From NCBI RefSeq assembly GCF_032102965.1, contig NZ_CP134880.1, positions 992,001 to 1,056,000 of the forward strand: DNA of 64,000 nucleotides, read 5' to 3'. Shown here one piece after another: positions 52,448 to 59,712 of this stretch. The notes below the pieces were generated by a model. It was not told the origin of the DNA, did not search any database, and was given only the letters and a program-made list of their open reading frames with translations. The position numbers were made by a program, and so were the translations under genes. The number at the start of each line of letters is the position of its first letter. Position 1 is the first letter of the stretch. This DNA is from Demequina capsici (lineage in GTDB: Bacteria > Actinomycetota > Actinomycetes > Actinomycetales > Demequinaceae).

Positions 52448-52453
52448 GGACCT

Positions 52454-52792
52454 ATGACCGACTGCCTGTTCTGCCGGATCGTCGCCGGTGAGATCCCTGC
52501 GGATGTCGTTGCCGAGACCGACTCTGTGATCGCGTTCCGCGACATCGCGCCCAAGGCGCCGGTGCACGTGCTGGTGGTGCCGCGCAGCCACCTCGCGAAC
52601 GTGGCGGAGGTCGCGAACGCCGACCCCGGCCTGCTCGCGGACATGACCGCGCTCGCGCAGGGCATCGCCGACGCGGAGTGCGGCGGGCAGTTCCGTCTCA
52701 TCTTCAACACCGGCGCCGAGGCAGGGCAGAGCGTCTTCCACGCGCACGGTCACGTGCTTGGCGGCGCTCCGCTCGGATGGGAGCCTGCGTGA
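52454..52792 (+). CDS. HIT domain protein (HinT-like nucleotide hydrolase)
   Basis: 112 residues. D-C-L-F-C-R-I-V-A-G-E-I-P-A at the N-terminus and the histidine triad H96-x-H98-x-H100 in F-H-A-H-G-H-V. HinT-type proteins cleave AMP-linked phosphoramidates. The GTG of phoH overlaps its stop. Confidence 0.95.
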   Translation: MTDCLFCRIVAGEIPADVVAETDSVIAFRDIAPKAPVHVLVVPRSHLANVAEVANADPGLLADMTALAQGIADAECGGQFRLIFNTGAEAGQSVFHAHGHVLGGAPLGWEPA

Positions 52793-53901
52793 CGTCCAGC
52801 CGCGAGATCCTCGTCGAGGATGCCGCCACCATGCCAGAGCTGCTTGGCAGCGGCGACGCGGTGCTCCGCGAGGTGGAGCGCGCGTACCCTGACGTCGACT
52901 TCCACGTGCGGGGCAACCGGATCATGCTCAGCGGGGAGGAGGCGCAGGTCGCCGCCGCCGCCACCGCGGTGGACGAGCTCCGGTCGGTGCTCGCCGCCGG
53001 GGTGCCGCTCACGGCGGACATCGCGCGTGAGTCGGTGCGGATGCTTCGCAGCGTGCAGGGCGTCGCGTCCGCGGCAGCTGCCGCGGCGGGTGCCGGACGG
53101 CGCGAGAGCCGGCCGACGGAGGTGCTCGCACGGTCGATCCTTTCCACCAGGGGACGCACCATTCGCCCGCGCACCGCCGGGCAGGCGAGCTACGTGACGG
53201 CGATCGAGAACCACACCATCACCTTCGGCATCGGGCCCGCGGGCACAGGCAAGACCTACCTGGCGATGGCTCAGGCTGTCGCGGCGCTGCAGGCGAAGAA
53301 GGTCAACCGCATCGTCCTCACGCGTCCGGCAGTGGAGGCCGGTGAGCGGCTCGGATTCCTTCCTGGCAGCCTGAACGACAAGATCGACCCATACCTGCGA
53401 CCTTTGTACGACGCGCTGCACGACATGGTGGATCCGGAGTCGATCCCGCGGCTGATGGAGGCTGGGACCATCGAGGTGGCGCCCCTGGCGTACATGCGCG
53501 GTCGCACGCTCAACGATGCGTTCGTGATCCTCGATGAGGCGCAGAACACGACGCGCGAGCAGATGAAGATGTTCCTCACCCGTCTCGGGTTCGGCTCCAC
53601 GATGGTCGTCACCGGCGACATCACTCAGGTGGATCTGCCCGGCGGTACGACGTCCGGGCTGCGCGCCGCGAGTGAGATCCTCGAGGGCGTGGAGGACATC
53701 GCGTTCTGCCGGCTCGGTGCCGAGGACGTGGTCCGCCACCGGCTGGTGAGCGACATCATCACGGCCTACGAGGCCAGCGAGCAGCGTGCCGGCGACCGGC
53801 CGCTCGGCCAGCAGCGCAGGTTCGAACGACGCGACAGCCATGACCGGCACGGCCGCGAGCACCGCGACCGACCGGCACGCACCCAGGAGGACGACGAGTG
53901 A
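52789..53901 (+). CDS. phoH: PhoH family ATPase
   Basis: 370 residues from GTG at 52789. An N-terminal KH-like region, then the P-loop G-P-A-G-T-G-K-T at 149-156, R-P-A-V-E-A-G-E-R-L-G-F-L-P-G, the Walker-B type V-I-L-D-E-A-Q-N-T-T and T-G-D-I-T-Q-V-D-L-P. The family is linked to RNA metabolism with YbeY, coded next. C-terminal 30 residues are Arg/His/Asp-rich. Overlaps HIT and ybeY by 4 bp. Confidence 0.95.
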   Translation: MTSSREILVEDAATMPELLGSGDAVLREVERAYPDVDFHVRGNRIMLSGEEAQVAAAATAVDELRSVLAAGVPLTADIARESVRMLRSVQGVASAAAAAAGAGRRESRPTEVLARSILSTRGRTIRPRTAGQASYVTAIENHTITFGIGPAGTGKTYLAMAQAVAALQAKKVNRIVLTRPAVEAGERLGFLPGSLNDKIDPYLRPLYDALHDMVDPESIPRLMEAGTIEVAPLAYMRGRTLNDAFVILDEAQNTTREQMKMFLTRLGFGSTMVVTGDITQVDLPGGTTSGLRAASEILEGVEDIAFCRLGAEDVVRHRLVSDIITAYEASEQRAGDRPLGQQRRFERRDSHDRHGREHRDRPARTQEDDE

Positions 53902-54353
53902 TCGAGGTCAACAACGAGACCGAGGCCGAGGTCGACGAGATCGAGTTCGCCGAACTCGCGCGCTTCGTGCTGCGGGAGATGCACGTCGCGGAGGAGGCTG
54001 AGCTGGCGATCCTCTTCGTCGACGAGCCCGCGATGGAGCAGCTGCACATCCAGTGGATGGACGAACCGGGCCCCACCGACGTGTTGAGCTTCCCCATGGA
54101 TGAGCTCCGGCCCGGGACCGCTGACGAGCCCACGCCGGCAGGTCTGCTGGGGGACATCGTGGTGTGCCCCTCCGTGGCGGCGGCGCAGGCGGTCAAGGCC
54201 GGCCACACGGCCGAGGAGGAGATGCTGCTCCTCACGACGCACGGGATCCTTCACCTGCTCGGCTACGACCACGTCGAGCCGGAGGAGGAGAAGGAGATGT
54301 TCGCGCTTCAGCGTCAGCTCCTGCTCACGTTCCTCGCCGGCCGCGCCGCGTGA
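53898..54353 (+). CDS. ybeY: Endoribonuclease YbeY (rRNA maturation)
   Basis: 151 residues from GTG. The zinc site H115-x3-H119-x5-H125 in H-G-I-L-H-L-L-G-Y-D-H is intact, and T-D-V-L-S-F-P is the family's substrate-side motif. Works in 16S rRNA 3'-end maturation and ribosome quality control. Overlaps phoH; corC follows after 21 bp. Confidence 0.96.
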   Translation: MIEVNNETEAEVDEIEFAELARFVLREMHVAEEAELAILFVDEPAMEQLHIQWMDEPGPTDVLSFPMDELRPGTADEPTPAGLLGDIVVCPSVAAAQAVKAGHTAEEEMLLLTTHGILHLLGYDHVEPEEEKEMFALQRQLLLTFLAGRAA

Positions 54354-54374
54354 CCCCGCGACTGGCCTAGGCCG

Positions 54375-55691
54375 ATGGATGCCTTCCCCTGGACGACGCT
54401 GATCATCCTGGTCGTGGTCGCCACGCTGGGCGCGGGTGTCATGCATGCGGTCGTCGCCTCCTTCGAGCAGGTGCCGTATGCGCGCGAGCGCGAGCTTGAG
54501 TCCTCGCGCAGGCCCGACGGGCGCCGCACGTCCGTGGCGAAGCTCGCGGCGCTTCCGGATCACGCCGATTCCGCCTCCTCCGTCGTGTACTCCGTGCTGG
54601 AGGCGCTTGCACTCGTCAGCTGGGCGTTCATAGCCTGGCAGATCGCCGACGGGCTCGACTGGAGCTGGGGATGGGTGCTCGCGGCGGCTGCGGGAGTGGG
54701 AGCGGTGCTCTCGCTGCTGGTCATCCGGGCCGTCCCGCGCGGTCTGGCGAAGGCGTACCCCGAGAGCACGTTGCGGGCGCTCGCGCCTGTCGCATGGTTC
54801 TTCGTGTGGATCACGACGCCGATCCGCGCTGTCGTGCCCGCGCTCAGCTACCCGGAGCTCACTGAGGCCGAGGACCTGGTGGAGCAGGCGGAAGGTGCGC
54901 TGGAGGCGGACGAGGCGGAGCTGCTGCGCTCGATCGTCGGCCTGGGGGAGACCCTGGTGCGCGAGGTCATGGTGCCTCGCACCGACATGATCACGATCCA
55001 GGCAGGCACACCGGTTCGGAAGGCGATGCTGCTGTTCCTGCGGTCGGGGTTCTCCCGGGTGCCGGTGATAGGCGATGGCACGGACGATGTGCGCGGCGTG
55101 ATCTACCTCAAGGACTGCGTGCGGGACACCTGGGACAGCTCTGAGCGGCTCGAGGAGCCTGTGGACGCGCTCATGCGCGATCCCGAGTTCGTCCCTGAGT
55201 CGCTGGCGGTCGACGAGCTTCTGCGCAGGATGCAGGACGAGGTCTTCCACCTGGGCGTGGTGGTGGACGAGTTCGGCGGCGTGGCGGGCCTCGTCACCAT
55301 CGAGGATGCGCTCGAGGAGATCGTCGGCGAGGTGGTGGACGAGCACGACCGCGTGGCGCCCGAAGCAGAGGCGTTGCCAGGCGGCGCCTATCGCGTGCCG
55401 GCGCGCATGCCGCTGGATGAGCTCGCGGAACTGTTCGACGTCGAGATCGATGACGAGGACGTGGAGACCGTCGCAGGTCTCCTGACCAAAGCGCTCGGCA
55501 AGGTGCCTATCCCGGGTGCCCACGCCAAGGCTCATGGGCTTGAGCTGCTCGCGGACCGCGCGGAGGGCCGACGGCGTCGGCTCACTTCCGTGGTGGTCCG
55601 ACGTGACGACGAGCCCGAGCCCACCGACACTGGAGAGCGCCGCACGGTGCGTGCGGGCAGGTCCCGCAGGAAGGAGCATGACGATGACTGA
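54375..55691 (+). CDS. CorC/HlyC-type hemolysin-family protein with CBS pair
   Basis: 438 residues. N-terminal membrane part with about three to four helices (divergent CNNM-like), then a paired CBS domain (V-R-E-V-M-V-P-R-T-D-M-I-T-I near residue 195; V-V-V-D-E-F-G-G-V-A-G-L-V-T-I-E-D-A-L-E-E-I-V-G-E near residue 295) and a CorC_HlyC C-terminal domain. Such proteins are tied to Mg/Co efflux. Its position between ybeY and era is the classic one. The C-terminus is Arg- and Asp-rich. Confidence 0.9.
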   Translation: MDAFPWTTLIILVVVATLGAGVMHAVVASFEQVPYARERELESSRRPDGRRTSVAKLAALPDHADSASSVVYSVLEALALVSWAFIAWQIADGLDWSWGWVLAAAAGVGAVLSLLVIRAVPRGLAKAYPESTLRALAPVAWFFVWITTPIRAVVPALSYPELTEAEDLVEQAEGALEADEAELLRSIVGLGETLVREVMVPRTDMITIQAGTPVRKAMLLFLRSGFSRVPVIGDGTDDVRGVIYLKDCVRDTWDSSERLEEPVDALMRDPEFVPESLAVDELLRRMQDEVFHLGVVVDEFGGVAGLVTIEDALEEIVGEVVDEHDRVAPEAEALPGGAYRVPARMPLDELAELFDVEIDDEDVETVAGLLTKALGKVPIPGAHAKAHGLELLADRAEGRRRRLTSVVVRRDDEPEPTDTGERRTVRAGRSRRKEHDDD

Positions 55692-56595
55692 GGAACCGGA
55701 GGGCTTCCGCTCGGGCTTCGCCTGCTTCGTCGGGCGCCCGAACGCGGGCAAGTCCACGCTGATGAATGCCCTGGTAGGGGAGAAGGTGGCGATCATGTCC
55801 TCCCGTCCCCAGACCACGCGACGCGCCATTCGTGGCATCGTCACCCGGGACGACGCCCAGCTGGTGGTGGTCGACACGCCCGGTCTGCACCGCCCTCGCA
55901 CGCTGCTCGGGGAGAGGCTGAACGACCTTGTCCGCGAGACGTTCGCCGAGGTCGACGTGATCGGCTTCTGCCTGCCCGCCGACGAGAAGGTCGGCCCAGG
56001 CGACAAGTGGATCGCGCGCGAGCTGTCCGAGGCACGCGCCCCTGTCGTCGCGATCGTCACCAAGGTGGACAAGGTGTCACGCGAACGCGTGGCCGAGCAC
56101 CTGCTCGAGGTGTCGCAGCTGGGAGACTGGGCGGATGTGGTGCCCGTGTCGTCGGTCAAGGACATCCAGGTGGACGTCCTGACGGACGTGTTGGTGGGGC
56201 GTCTTCCCCAGGGGCCAGCCCTCTACCCCTCGGGTGAGGTCACCGATGAGCCCGAGGACATCATGGTGGCCGAGCTGATCCGTGAGGCGGCGCTCGAAGG
56301 CGTGCGCGACGAGCTGCCGCATTCTCTCGCGGTGGTCATCGAGGAGATGATCGAGCCGGGGGAGGAGACTTCCTCGCGCGAGGTGCTCGAGATCCGCGCG
56401 AACGTCTACGTGGAGCGCGACTCTCAGAAGGGCATCGTCATCGGACGCGCGGGTTCGCGTCTCAAGGAGGTCGGCGCTACGGCACGCGAGGGCATCGAGC
56501 GGCTGCTCGGGCGCAAGGTCTACCTGGACATCCACGTCAAGGTGGCCAAGGAGTGGCAGCGGGACCCGAAGCAGCTGGGGCGCCTGGGGTTCTGA
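55684..56595 (+). CDS. era: GTPase Era
   Basis: 303 residues. G1 G-R-P-N-A-G-K-S-T at about 17-25, switch T-T-R-R-A-I-R-G-I, G3 D-T-P-G, G4 T-K-V-D, and a C-terminal KH domain with V-I-G-R-A-G-S-R-L-K-E-V-G-A. Acts in 16S rRNA maturation. ATG at 55684 leaves 8 nt after AAGGAG; the ATG two codons earlier (55678) lies too near that site but is the alternative. Overlaps the corC end. It closes the housekeeping block. Confidence 0.96.
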   Translation: MTEEPEGFRSGFACFVGRPNAGKSTLMNALVGEKVAIMSSRPQTTRRAIRGIVTRDDAQLVVVDTPGLHRPRTLLGERLNDLVRETFAEVDVIGFCLPADEKVGPGDKWIARELSEARAPVVAIVTKVDKVSRERVAEHLLEVSQLGDWADVVPVSSVKDIQVDVLTDVLVGRLPQGPALYPSGEVTDEPEDIMVAELIREAALEGVRDELPHSLAVVIEEMIEPGEETSSREVLEIRANVYVERDSQKGIVIGRAGSRLKEVGATAREGIERLLGRKVYLDIHVKVAKEWQRDPKQLGRLGF

Positions 56596-56605
56596 CGGTC
56601 TGACC

Positions 56606-56630
56606 CGCGCCGGGCCGCGGTTGCGGCGCG
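56606..56630 (+). terminator. Possible terminator after era
   Basis: 7-bp arms CGCGCCG (56606-56612) and CGGCGCG (56624-56630) with an 11-nt GC-rich loop, followed by TCGCGCATTT. A weak hairpin, but it marks the boundary between the core block and the toxin array. Confidence 0.4.
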
Positions 56631-56642
56631 TCGCGCATTTCG

Positions 56643-57170
56643 GTGGCTTTCGGCATCGGGCTGGTGCTATATGTCTTTCAGCCCACGAGCAGGGGTGTTG
56701 CCTGGGGAGGCAGCTACGGGGCGGCGGTCGGCGGGGTGCTAGGTCCGCTGTTACGGACGCGTGTGCGTCCGCTGGGGGTCGTTGGGGGCGGGGTCGCTGT
56801 GGCGATTTCCGTGGGTTCTGCCTGTGTGGCTGGTCGTTGGTCCCGTGGTGTGCGTGGGGTGTCGATCGCGGTGATTGCGGCGTTCACGATCGTGATCGTT
56901 GGTGAGGGTGGTGCGGTCGCTGCCGAGCCGACGCCTGCCGCGGCGGTGGATTGGACGCAGCAGGGTGCCTGGGAGGGGTTGACAGCTCCGGATGCGGTGT
57001 CGGCGGAGATGCTTGCGGTCCTCAACGACGAGGCGGTCGAGGATCTGTCGCAGCGCACGGAGACGTCGCAGACGTTCGCGCTTCCTGACGGTCAGTGGCG
57101 CTCCGACATGTATTGGGGCCGGGGTGGACTGCCTCGTTCGAAGGGTTCGGCATGGGCCAAGTCGGCTTGA
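56643..57170 (+). pseudogene. N-terminal remnant of an RHS/YD-repeat secreted toxin gene
   Basis: Open frame of 175 codons. It contains hydrophobic helices, the last of which (V-S-I-A-V-I-A-A-F-T-I-V-I-V-G-E-G-G-A-V-A-A-E-P) looks like a signal peptide ending near residue 95, so the true start may be a later GTG. The following E-D-L-S-Q-R-T-E-T-S-Q-T-F-A-L-P-D-G-Q-W is typical of the start of actinobacterial RHS wall-associated proteins. The frame is lost right after M-Y-W-G: it joins unrelated codons and stops at 57170. A full RHS gene would continue for several kilobases, so this is a stub left by a deletion. Confidence 0.72.
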
Positions 57171-57364
57171 CCGTGTACGACTCTACGGGCGACGACGGGG
57201 TGATCGATTGCGAGCAGACCGACGGCACGTATCTGCTCTCTGTGGAGCCCGCCTCGTCCGGCACTACCACGTTCACCCACGACGCCTTGGGGCGCATCAC
57301 CCAGATCCTCGCGCCTGTACCCGCCGGAGTGACCTGCTCAAGTCGCACGTATTGGAGGCCCTGA
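57125..57364 (+). pseudogene. RHS/YD-repeat fragment in a shifted frame
   Basis: In the frame beginning near 57125 the sequence reads G-Q-V-G-L-T-V-Y-D-S-T-G-D-D-G-V-I and T-T-F-T-H-D-A-L-G-R-I-T-Q-I-L-A-P-V-P, YD-repeat-like text (the D-A-L-G-R-I pattern). It is out of frame with the N-terminal stub and ends a few codons later at TGA, just before the next small gene. A large internal deletion followed by replacement of the toxin end would explain it. Confidence 0.7.
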
Positions 57365-57783
57365 TGAGTGCAAGAAGTGCGAGCGCGCGGCGGAGCGCCG
57401 GGTCGCGAACATTCGGCGATGTTCTGAGAATCTGGCTGCGGCTCAACAGGGCGACGGCGCCAGACCGGAAGGCATACTCGGATGGTTGCGAGTTGCGTGT
57501 CACGGTGTTCGTGCCGACTGACGGAGGACGGTGGCGTCGGGAGCAGGTCGCCTTTCGTCGCCCGTCTGCGCTCGCGGCGCCGCTTGTCGAGCTATTCGGC
57601 GCCGGGCCATTTGACGGCGTCGCAATCGAAGACGAGTCGCCAAACGGCGAGCCGCTTTTCGTCGGAGTTCGAGTCCACACTGGATCTAGCGAGTACCTAC
57701 TCGCCGTCGCGAGAGAGGACTCGGAGATCGTCGCCGACCTGCTGAGATCTGTCCGTAACCGGCGACTTCCCGGCGCGATCTGA
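57364..57783 (+). CDS. Small protein after an RHS fragment, candidate immunity protein
   Basis: 139 residues, not recognised. ATG at 57364 has GGAGG 5 nt upstream, so it is probably expressed. Arg-rich start, then an alpha/beta pattern (L-R-V-T-V-F-V-P-T-D-G-G-R-W-R; E-P-L-F-V-G-V-R-V-H-T-G) without membrane helices. Position right behind a toxin-gene fragment, small size and soluble nature suit an immunity protein whose toxin has been lost. It has no visible relation to the other small proteins of the array. Confidence 0.55.
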   Translation: MSARSASARRSAGSRTFGDVLRIWLRLNRATAPDRKAYSDGCELRVTVFVPTDGGRWRREQVAFRRPSALAAPLVELFGAGPFDGVAIEDESPNGEPLFVGVRVHTGSSEYLLAVAREDSEIVADLLRSVRNRRLPGAI

Positions 57784-57826
57784 GCGCCGATGTTGAGCAC
57801 GCCTCTACAGCCCCGTCACCGGATTC

Positions 57827-57931
57827 TTCACGAGCGTGGATCCCGTCCCCGGAGGCGACACCACCGCCTACACCTACCCCCAAGACCCCATCAACAAATA
57901 CGACACCACAGGCAAGAACTGGTGGTCCAAG
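57827..57931 (+). repeat. RHS toxin-junction repeat, copy 1
   Basis: 105 bp coding the end of the RHS core (F-T-S-V-D-P-V-P-G-G ... Y-T-Y-P-Q-D-P-I-N-K-Y-D-T-T-G-K-N-W-W-S-K). By eye it differs from copy 2 (60658-60762) at about five positions. It stands where the conserved core ends and the variable toxin tip begins, the natural crossover point for swapping tips. Confidence 0.85.
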
Positions 57932-58321
57932 CTTGCGAAGAAGGCTAGGGCGGCGGCGGCCTCCGCGGTGCGCAAGGGCTGGGACTTCTACAAGAAGCAC
58001 TCTGATGCGATCCTCGCTGTCGCAGGCATCGCGCTCTTCAGCGCCTGCCTGGTACTTTCGGCAGGTGCGTGCGCGATCGCCGGTACGGTCCTCGTCGGGG
58101 TAGAGGCTGCCACGAATCGTGGAATCAAGAAGCAGTCGTGGGGCAAGGTCGCGAAGGGCGCGGCGGTCAGTCTTCTGTTCGTCGGGTTCGGGTTCGGTGT
58201 CGGCAAGGGGCTTGAGGCCGCTGCACGCGCAGGCGGAGCCGTGGGGCGCGGAGCCACGATCACCGTCAACGCCCACACGGGAGCGCCTGGCCTGATCTGT
58301 TCGACGTCGAGGAGATGCTAG
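57836..58321 (+). CDS. Orphan RHS C-terminal tip with membrane-type toxin region (5' truncated)
   Basis: The frame is open from 57797; the first possible start is GTG at 57836, giving 161 residues. It begins inside the RHS core end (P-Q-D-P-I-N-K-Y-D) and continues into a tip with a Lys/Ala-rich helix, a hydrophobic hairpin (A-I-L-A-V-A-G-I-A-L-F-S-A-C-L-V-L-S-A-G-A-C) and a Gly-rich segment. The last residues (G-L-I-C-S-T-S-R-R-C) look frameshifted: the next frame reads S-A-W-P-D-L-F-D-V-E-E-M-L-G-R and stops at 58327-58329, overlapping the next start as ATGA. Probably not functional alone; it is a donor cassette or remnant. Confidence 0.65.
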   Translation: MDPVPGGDTTAYTYPQDPINKYDTTGKNWWSKLAKKARAAAASAVRKGWDFYKKHSDAILAVAGIALFSACLVLSAGACAIAGTVLVGVEAATNRGIKKQSWGKVAKGAAVSLLFVGFGFGVGKGLEAAARAGGAVGRGATITVNAHTGAPGLICSTSRRC

Positions 58322-58323
58322 GA
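58145..58323 (+). repeat. Toxin-tip direct repeat, copy 1
   Basis: Near-identical to 62224-62408 except for a few substitutions and a 6-bp (GGGTTC) length difference in a GGGTTC-rich run. Codes the end of the toxin tip and reaches to the start of the downstream immunity-type gene. Confidence 0.85.
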
Positions 58324-58325
58324 AG

Positions 58326-58907
58326 ATGATGGGTCGGTCAAGAGTTGGCGCCGGGATGGTGTGGCGCAGCTCGGTGCAAGCGAGGATCCTCGTAAACCTC
58401 CTCTCGTATCCGGCCTCGTTCCTGATGATCCTGCTGGTGGCGTCGGCCGATTCCAACGGGAGTCGCGACACGTCGGGTGTGGTCGTCTTCGGCATCGCCG
58501 CCGTGTTGATGACGGCGTGGGCGTCTGCGGCGGCGTTTCGTGCGCGTGTGGTGGTCGACGGGGAGTCGTTCACGGTGGTGAATACGTGGGTGACGTTTCG
58601 GTATCCGCGGACGGCGGTTGCGGGGGTGGCGTCGGACGGGTTGTCGTTCTTGCGGGTCGATTTCACGGATGGGTCGAGTCGGCGGTGTTGGGCGATCCAG
58701 GCGACGAATCTGATGTTGATGTTGCGTCGTCGCACGAGGGTGGACAAGGTTGCTGACGAGATCCTCGAAGCGTTGGGTGGTGAGGGTCGGGTGGTGTCGA
58801 GTGAGCCGTTCGAGGTGGCGAGGTCGTGGTCGGGGTTGCCGATTCACGCGTGGGTGCTGATCGCGATCTACGTGGCGATGGTCGTGCAATGGTTCGCCAC
58901 CACGTGA
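58326..58907 (+). CDS. Two-helix membrane protein with PH-like domain, candidate immunity protein (copy 1)
   Basis: 193 residues. Two N-terminal membrane helices (about 20-45 and 48-72), a beta-rich domain (A-R-V-V-V-D-G-E-S-F-T-V-V-N-T-W-V-T-F-R-Y-P-R; L-S-F-L-R-V-D-F-T-D-G-S-S-R-R-C-W) resembling bacterial PH/YcxB-type folds, and a C-terminal helix (W-V-L-I-A-I-Y-V-A-M-V-V-Q-W-F). It directly follows a toxin tip. A second copy at 62414-62989 is almost identical over its last two thirds. A membrane immunity protein suits a membrane-acting toxin; function inferred from position. Confidence 0.7.
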   Translation: MMGRSRVGAGMVWRSSVQARILVNLLSYPASFLMILLVASADSNGSRDTSGVVVFGIAAVLMTAWASAAAFRARVVVDGESFTVVNTWVTFRYPRTAVAGVASDGLSFLRVDFTDGSSRRCWAIQATNLMLMLRRRTRVDKVADEILEALGGEGRVVSSEPFEVARSWSGLPIHAWVLIAIYVAMVVQWFATT

Positions 58908-58921
58908 CAGCAATGACGGCC
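58503..58921 (+). repeat. Immunity-gene direct repeat, copy 1
   Basis: 419 bp matching 62585-63003 with only scattered substitutions, covering the last two thirds of the membrane immunity gene and ending at CAATGACGGCC, after which the two loci diverge abruptly. Confidence 0.88.
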
Positions 58922-59143
58922 ACGCGTGGTGCAGTCGGCGCAGTCTGCAATGGCGTCCACGCGGCCGCGTACGTGCGACTAGGCCGGATGAAGGAGGCTG
59001 CAAATGCCACAGCCGCAACCGTCGTCGGCAGTGGCGGTGGCGCTGGCAGGCTCACGGAGGTTGCCGTGGGACGCGCGGCTTGTGCCGCGAGGGCTTCGTT
59101 CTCGCGGGCTATCGTGAGGAACGGACTTGGAAGCAGGAGATAG
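58913..59143 (+). pseudogene. Orphan toxin-tip fragment behind the membrane immunity gene
   Basis: A 76-codon frame from ATG at 58913: A-V-C-N-G-V-H-A-A-A-Y-V-R-L-G-R-M, then A-A-N-A-T-A-A-T-V-V-G-S-G-G-G-A-G-R-L, resembling the Gly/Ala-rich pre-toxin regions of RHS tips rather than a normal small protein. A further 29-codon frame (59144-59233, MTRYDLTVSRVGFVAEH) follows directly and overlaps the next gene. Probably the remains of another tip whose core has been removed. The matching fragment after copy 2 of the immunity gene is at 62995. Confidence 0.5.
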
Positions 59144-59204
59144 ATGACGAGGTACGACCTCACAGTGAGCAGGGTCGGCTTCGTCGCGGAGCATGTGGTC
59201 GGGC

Positions 59205-59711
59205 ATGGCGTCGCAGCGCGAGTCAAGTCGTAGGTCGTCTGTGCGCCAGTTGATGGAATCACGGCACGTCGTTCGCTCGGGCCTGGTTGCGTGGGGATTC
59301 GCGGCGATGCTCGTGGTGCTTGGCCTCGCGACGTTCATGGGTGCGGTGGATACCGGTCAAGGTGGTCTGTTCGGAGCATTCGGGCTGGGAATGTCGGTAC
59401 TCGTGGTCGTCAGGGTCTTCGTGGGCGGCGTCTGGGTGGACCGGCATGGGTGTCTGGTGGTGCGCGACTGGCTTCGTACGAGGACATATCGTGTCGACCA
59501 CGACCTTGTCATCGGCTATGTGCCATATGACGGGTTCGTCAGCTATAACGCGGGGGAGTCTCGAATGTGGGCGACGCTCACGTTCACGGACGGCCGGGGG
59601 CGTGCGCGGGCGTGTCGGCTGACGGTGGCAGGGTTTGGTACGACGAAGCGTCGGGTGAAGGACTTGCGCGAGCAGCTCGGCTTGCCTGCGGGCCCTGGTC
59701 GGTTGGAGTGA
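59205..59711 (+). CDS. Second membrane/PH-like candidate immunity protein
   Basis: 168 residues from ATG at 59205 (ATG at 59193 or 59253 possible). Two membrane helices (V-A-W-G-F-A-A-M-L-V-V-L-G-L and L-G-M-S-V-L-V-V-V-R-V-F-V-G-G), then V-W-V-D-R-H-G-C-L-V-V-R-D-W-L-R-T-R-T-Y and a second beta block with L-T-F-T-D-G-R-G-R-A-R-A-C-R-L-T. Same architecture as the product of 58326 but little identity, so a diverged family member. It lies between an orphan tip and an RHS core fragment; the RHS frame begins 1 bp after its stop. Confidence 0.65.
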   Translation: MASQRESSRRSSVRQLMESRHVVRSGLVAWGFAAMLVVLGLATFMGAVDTGQGGLFGAFGLGMSVLVVVRVFVGGVWVDRHGCLVVRDWLRTRTYRVDHDLVIGYVPYDGFVSYNAGESRMWATLTFTDGRGRARACRLTVAGFGTTKRRVKDLREQLGLPAGPGRLE

Positions 59712-59712
59712 G

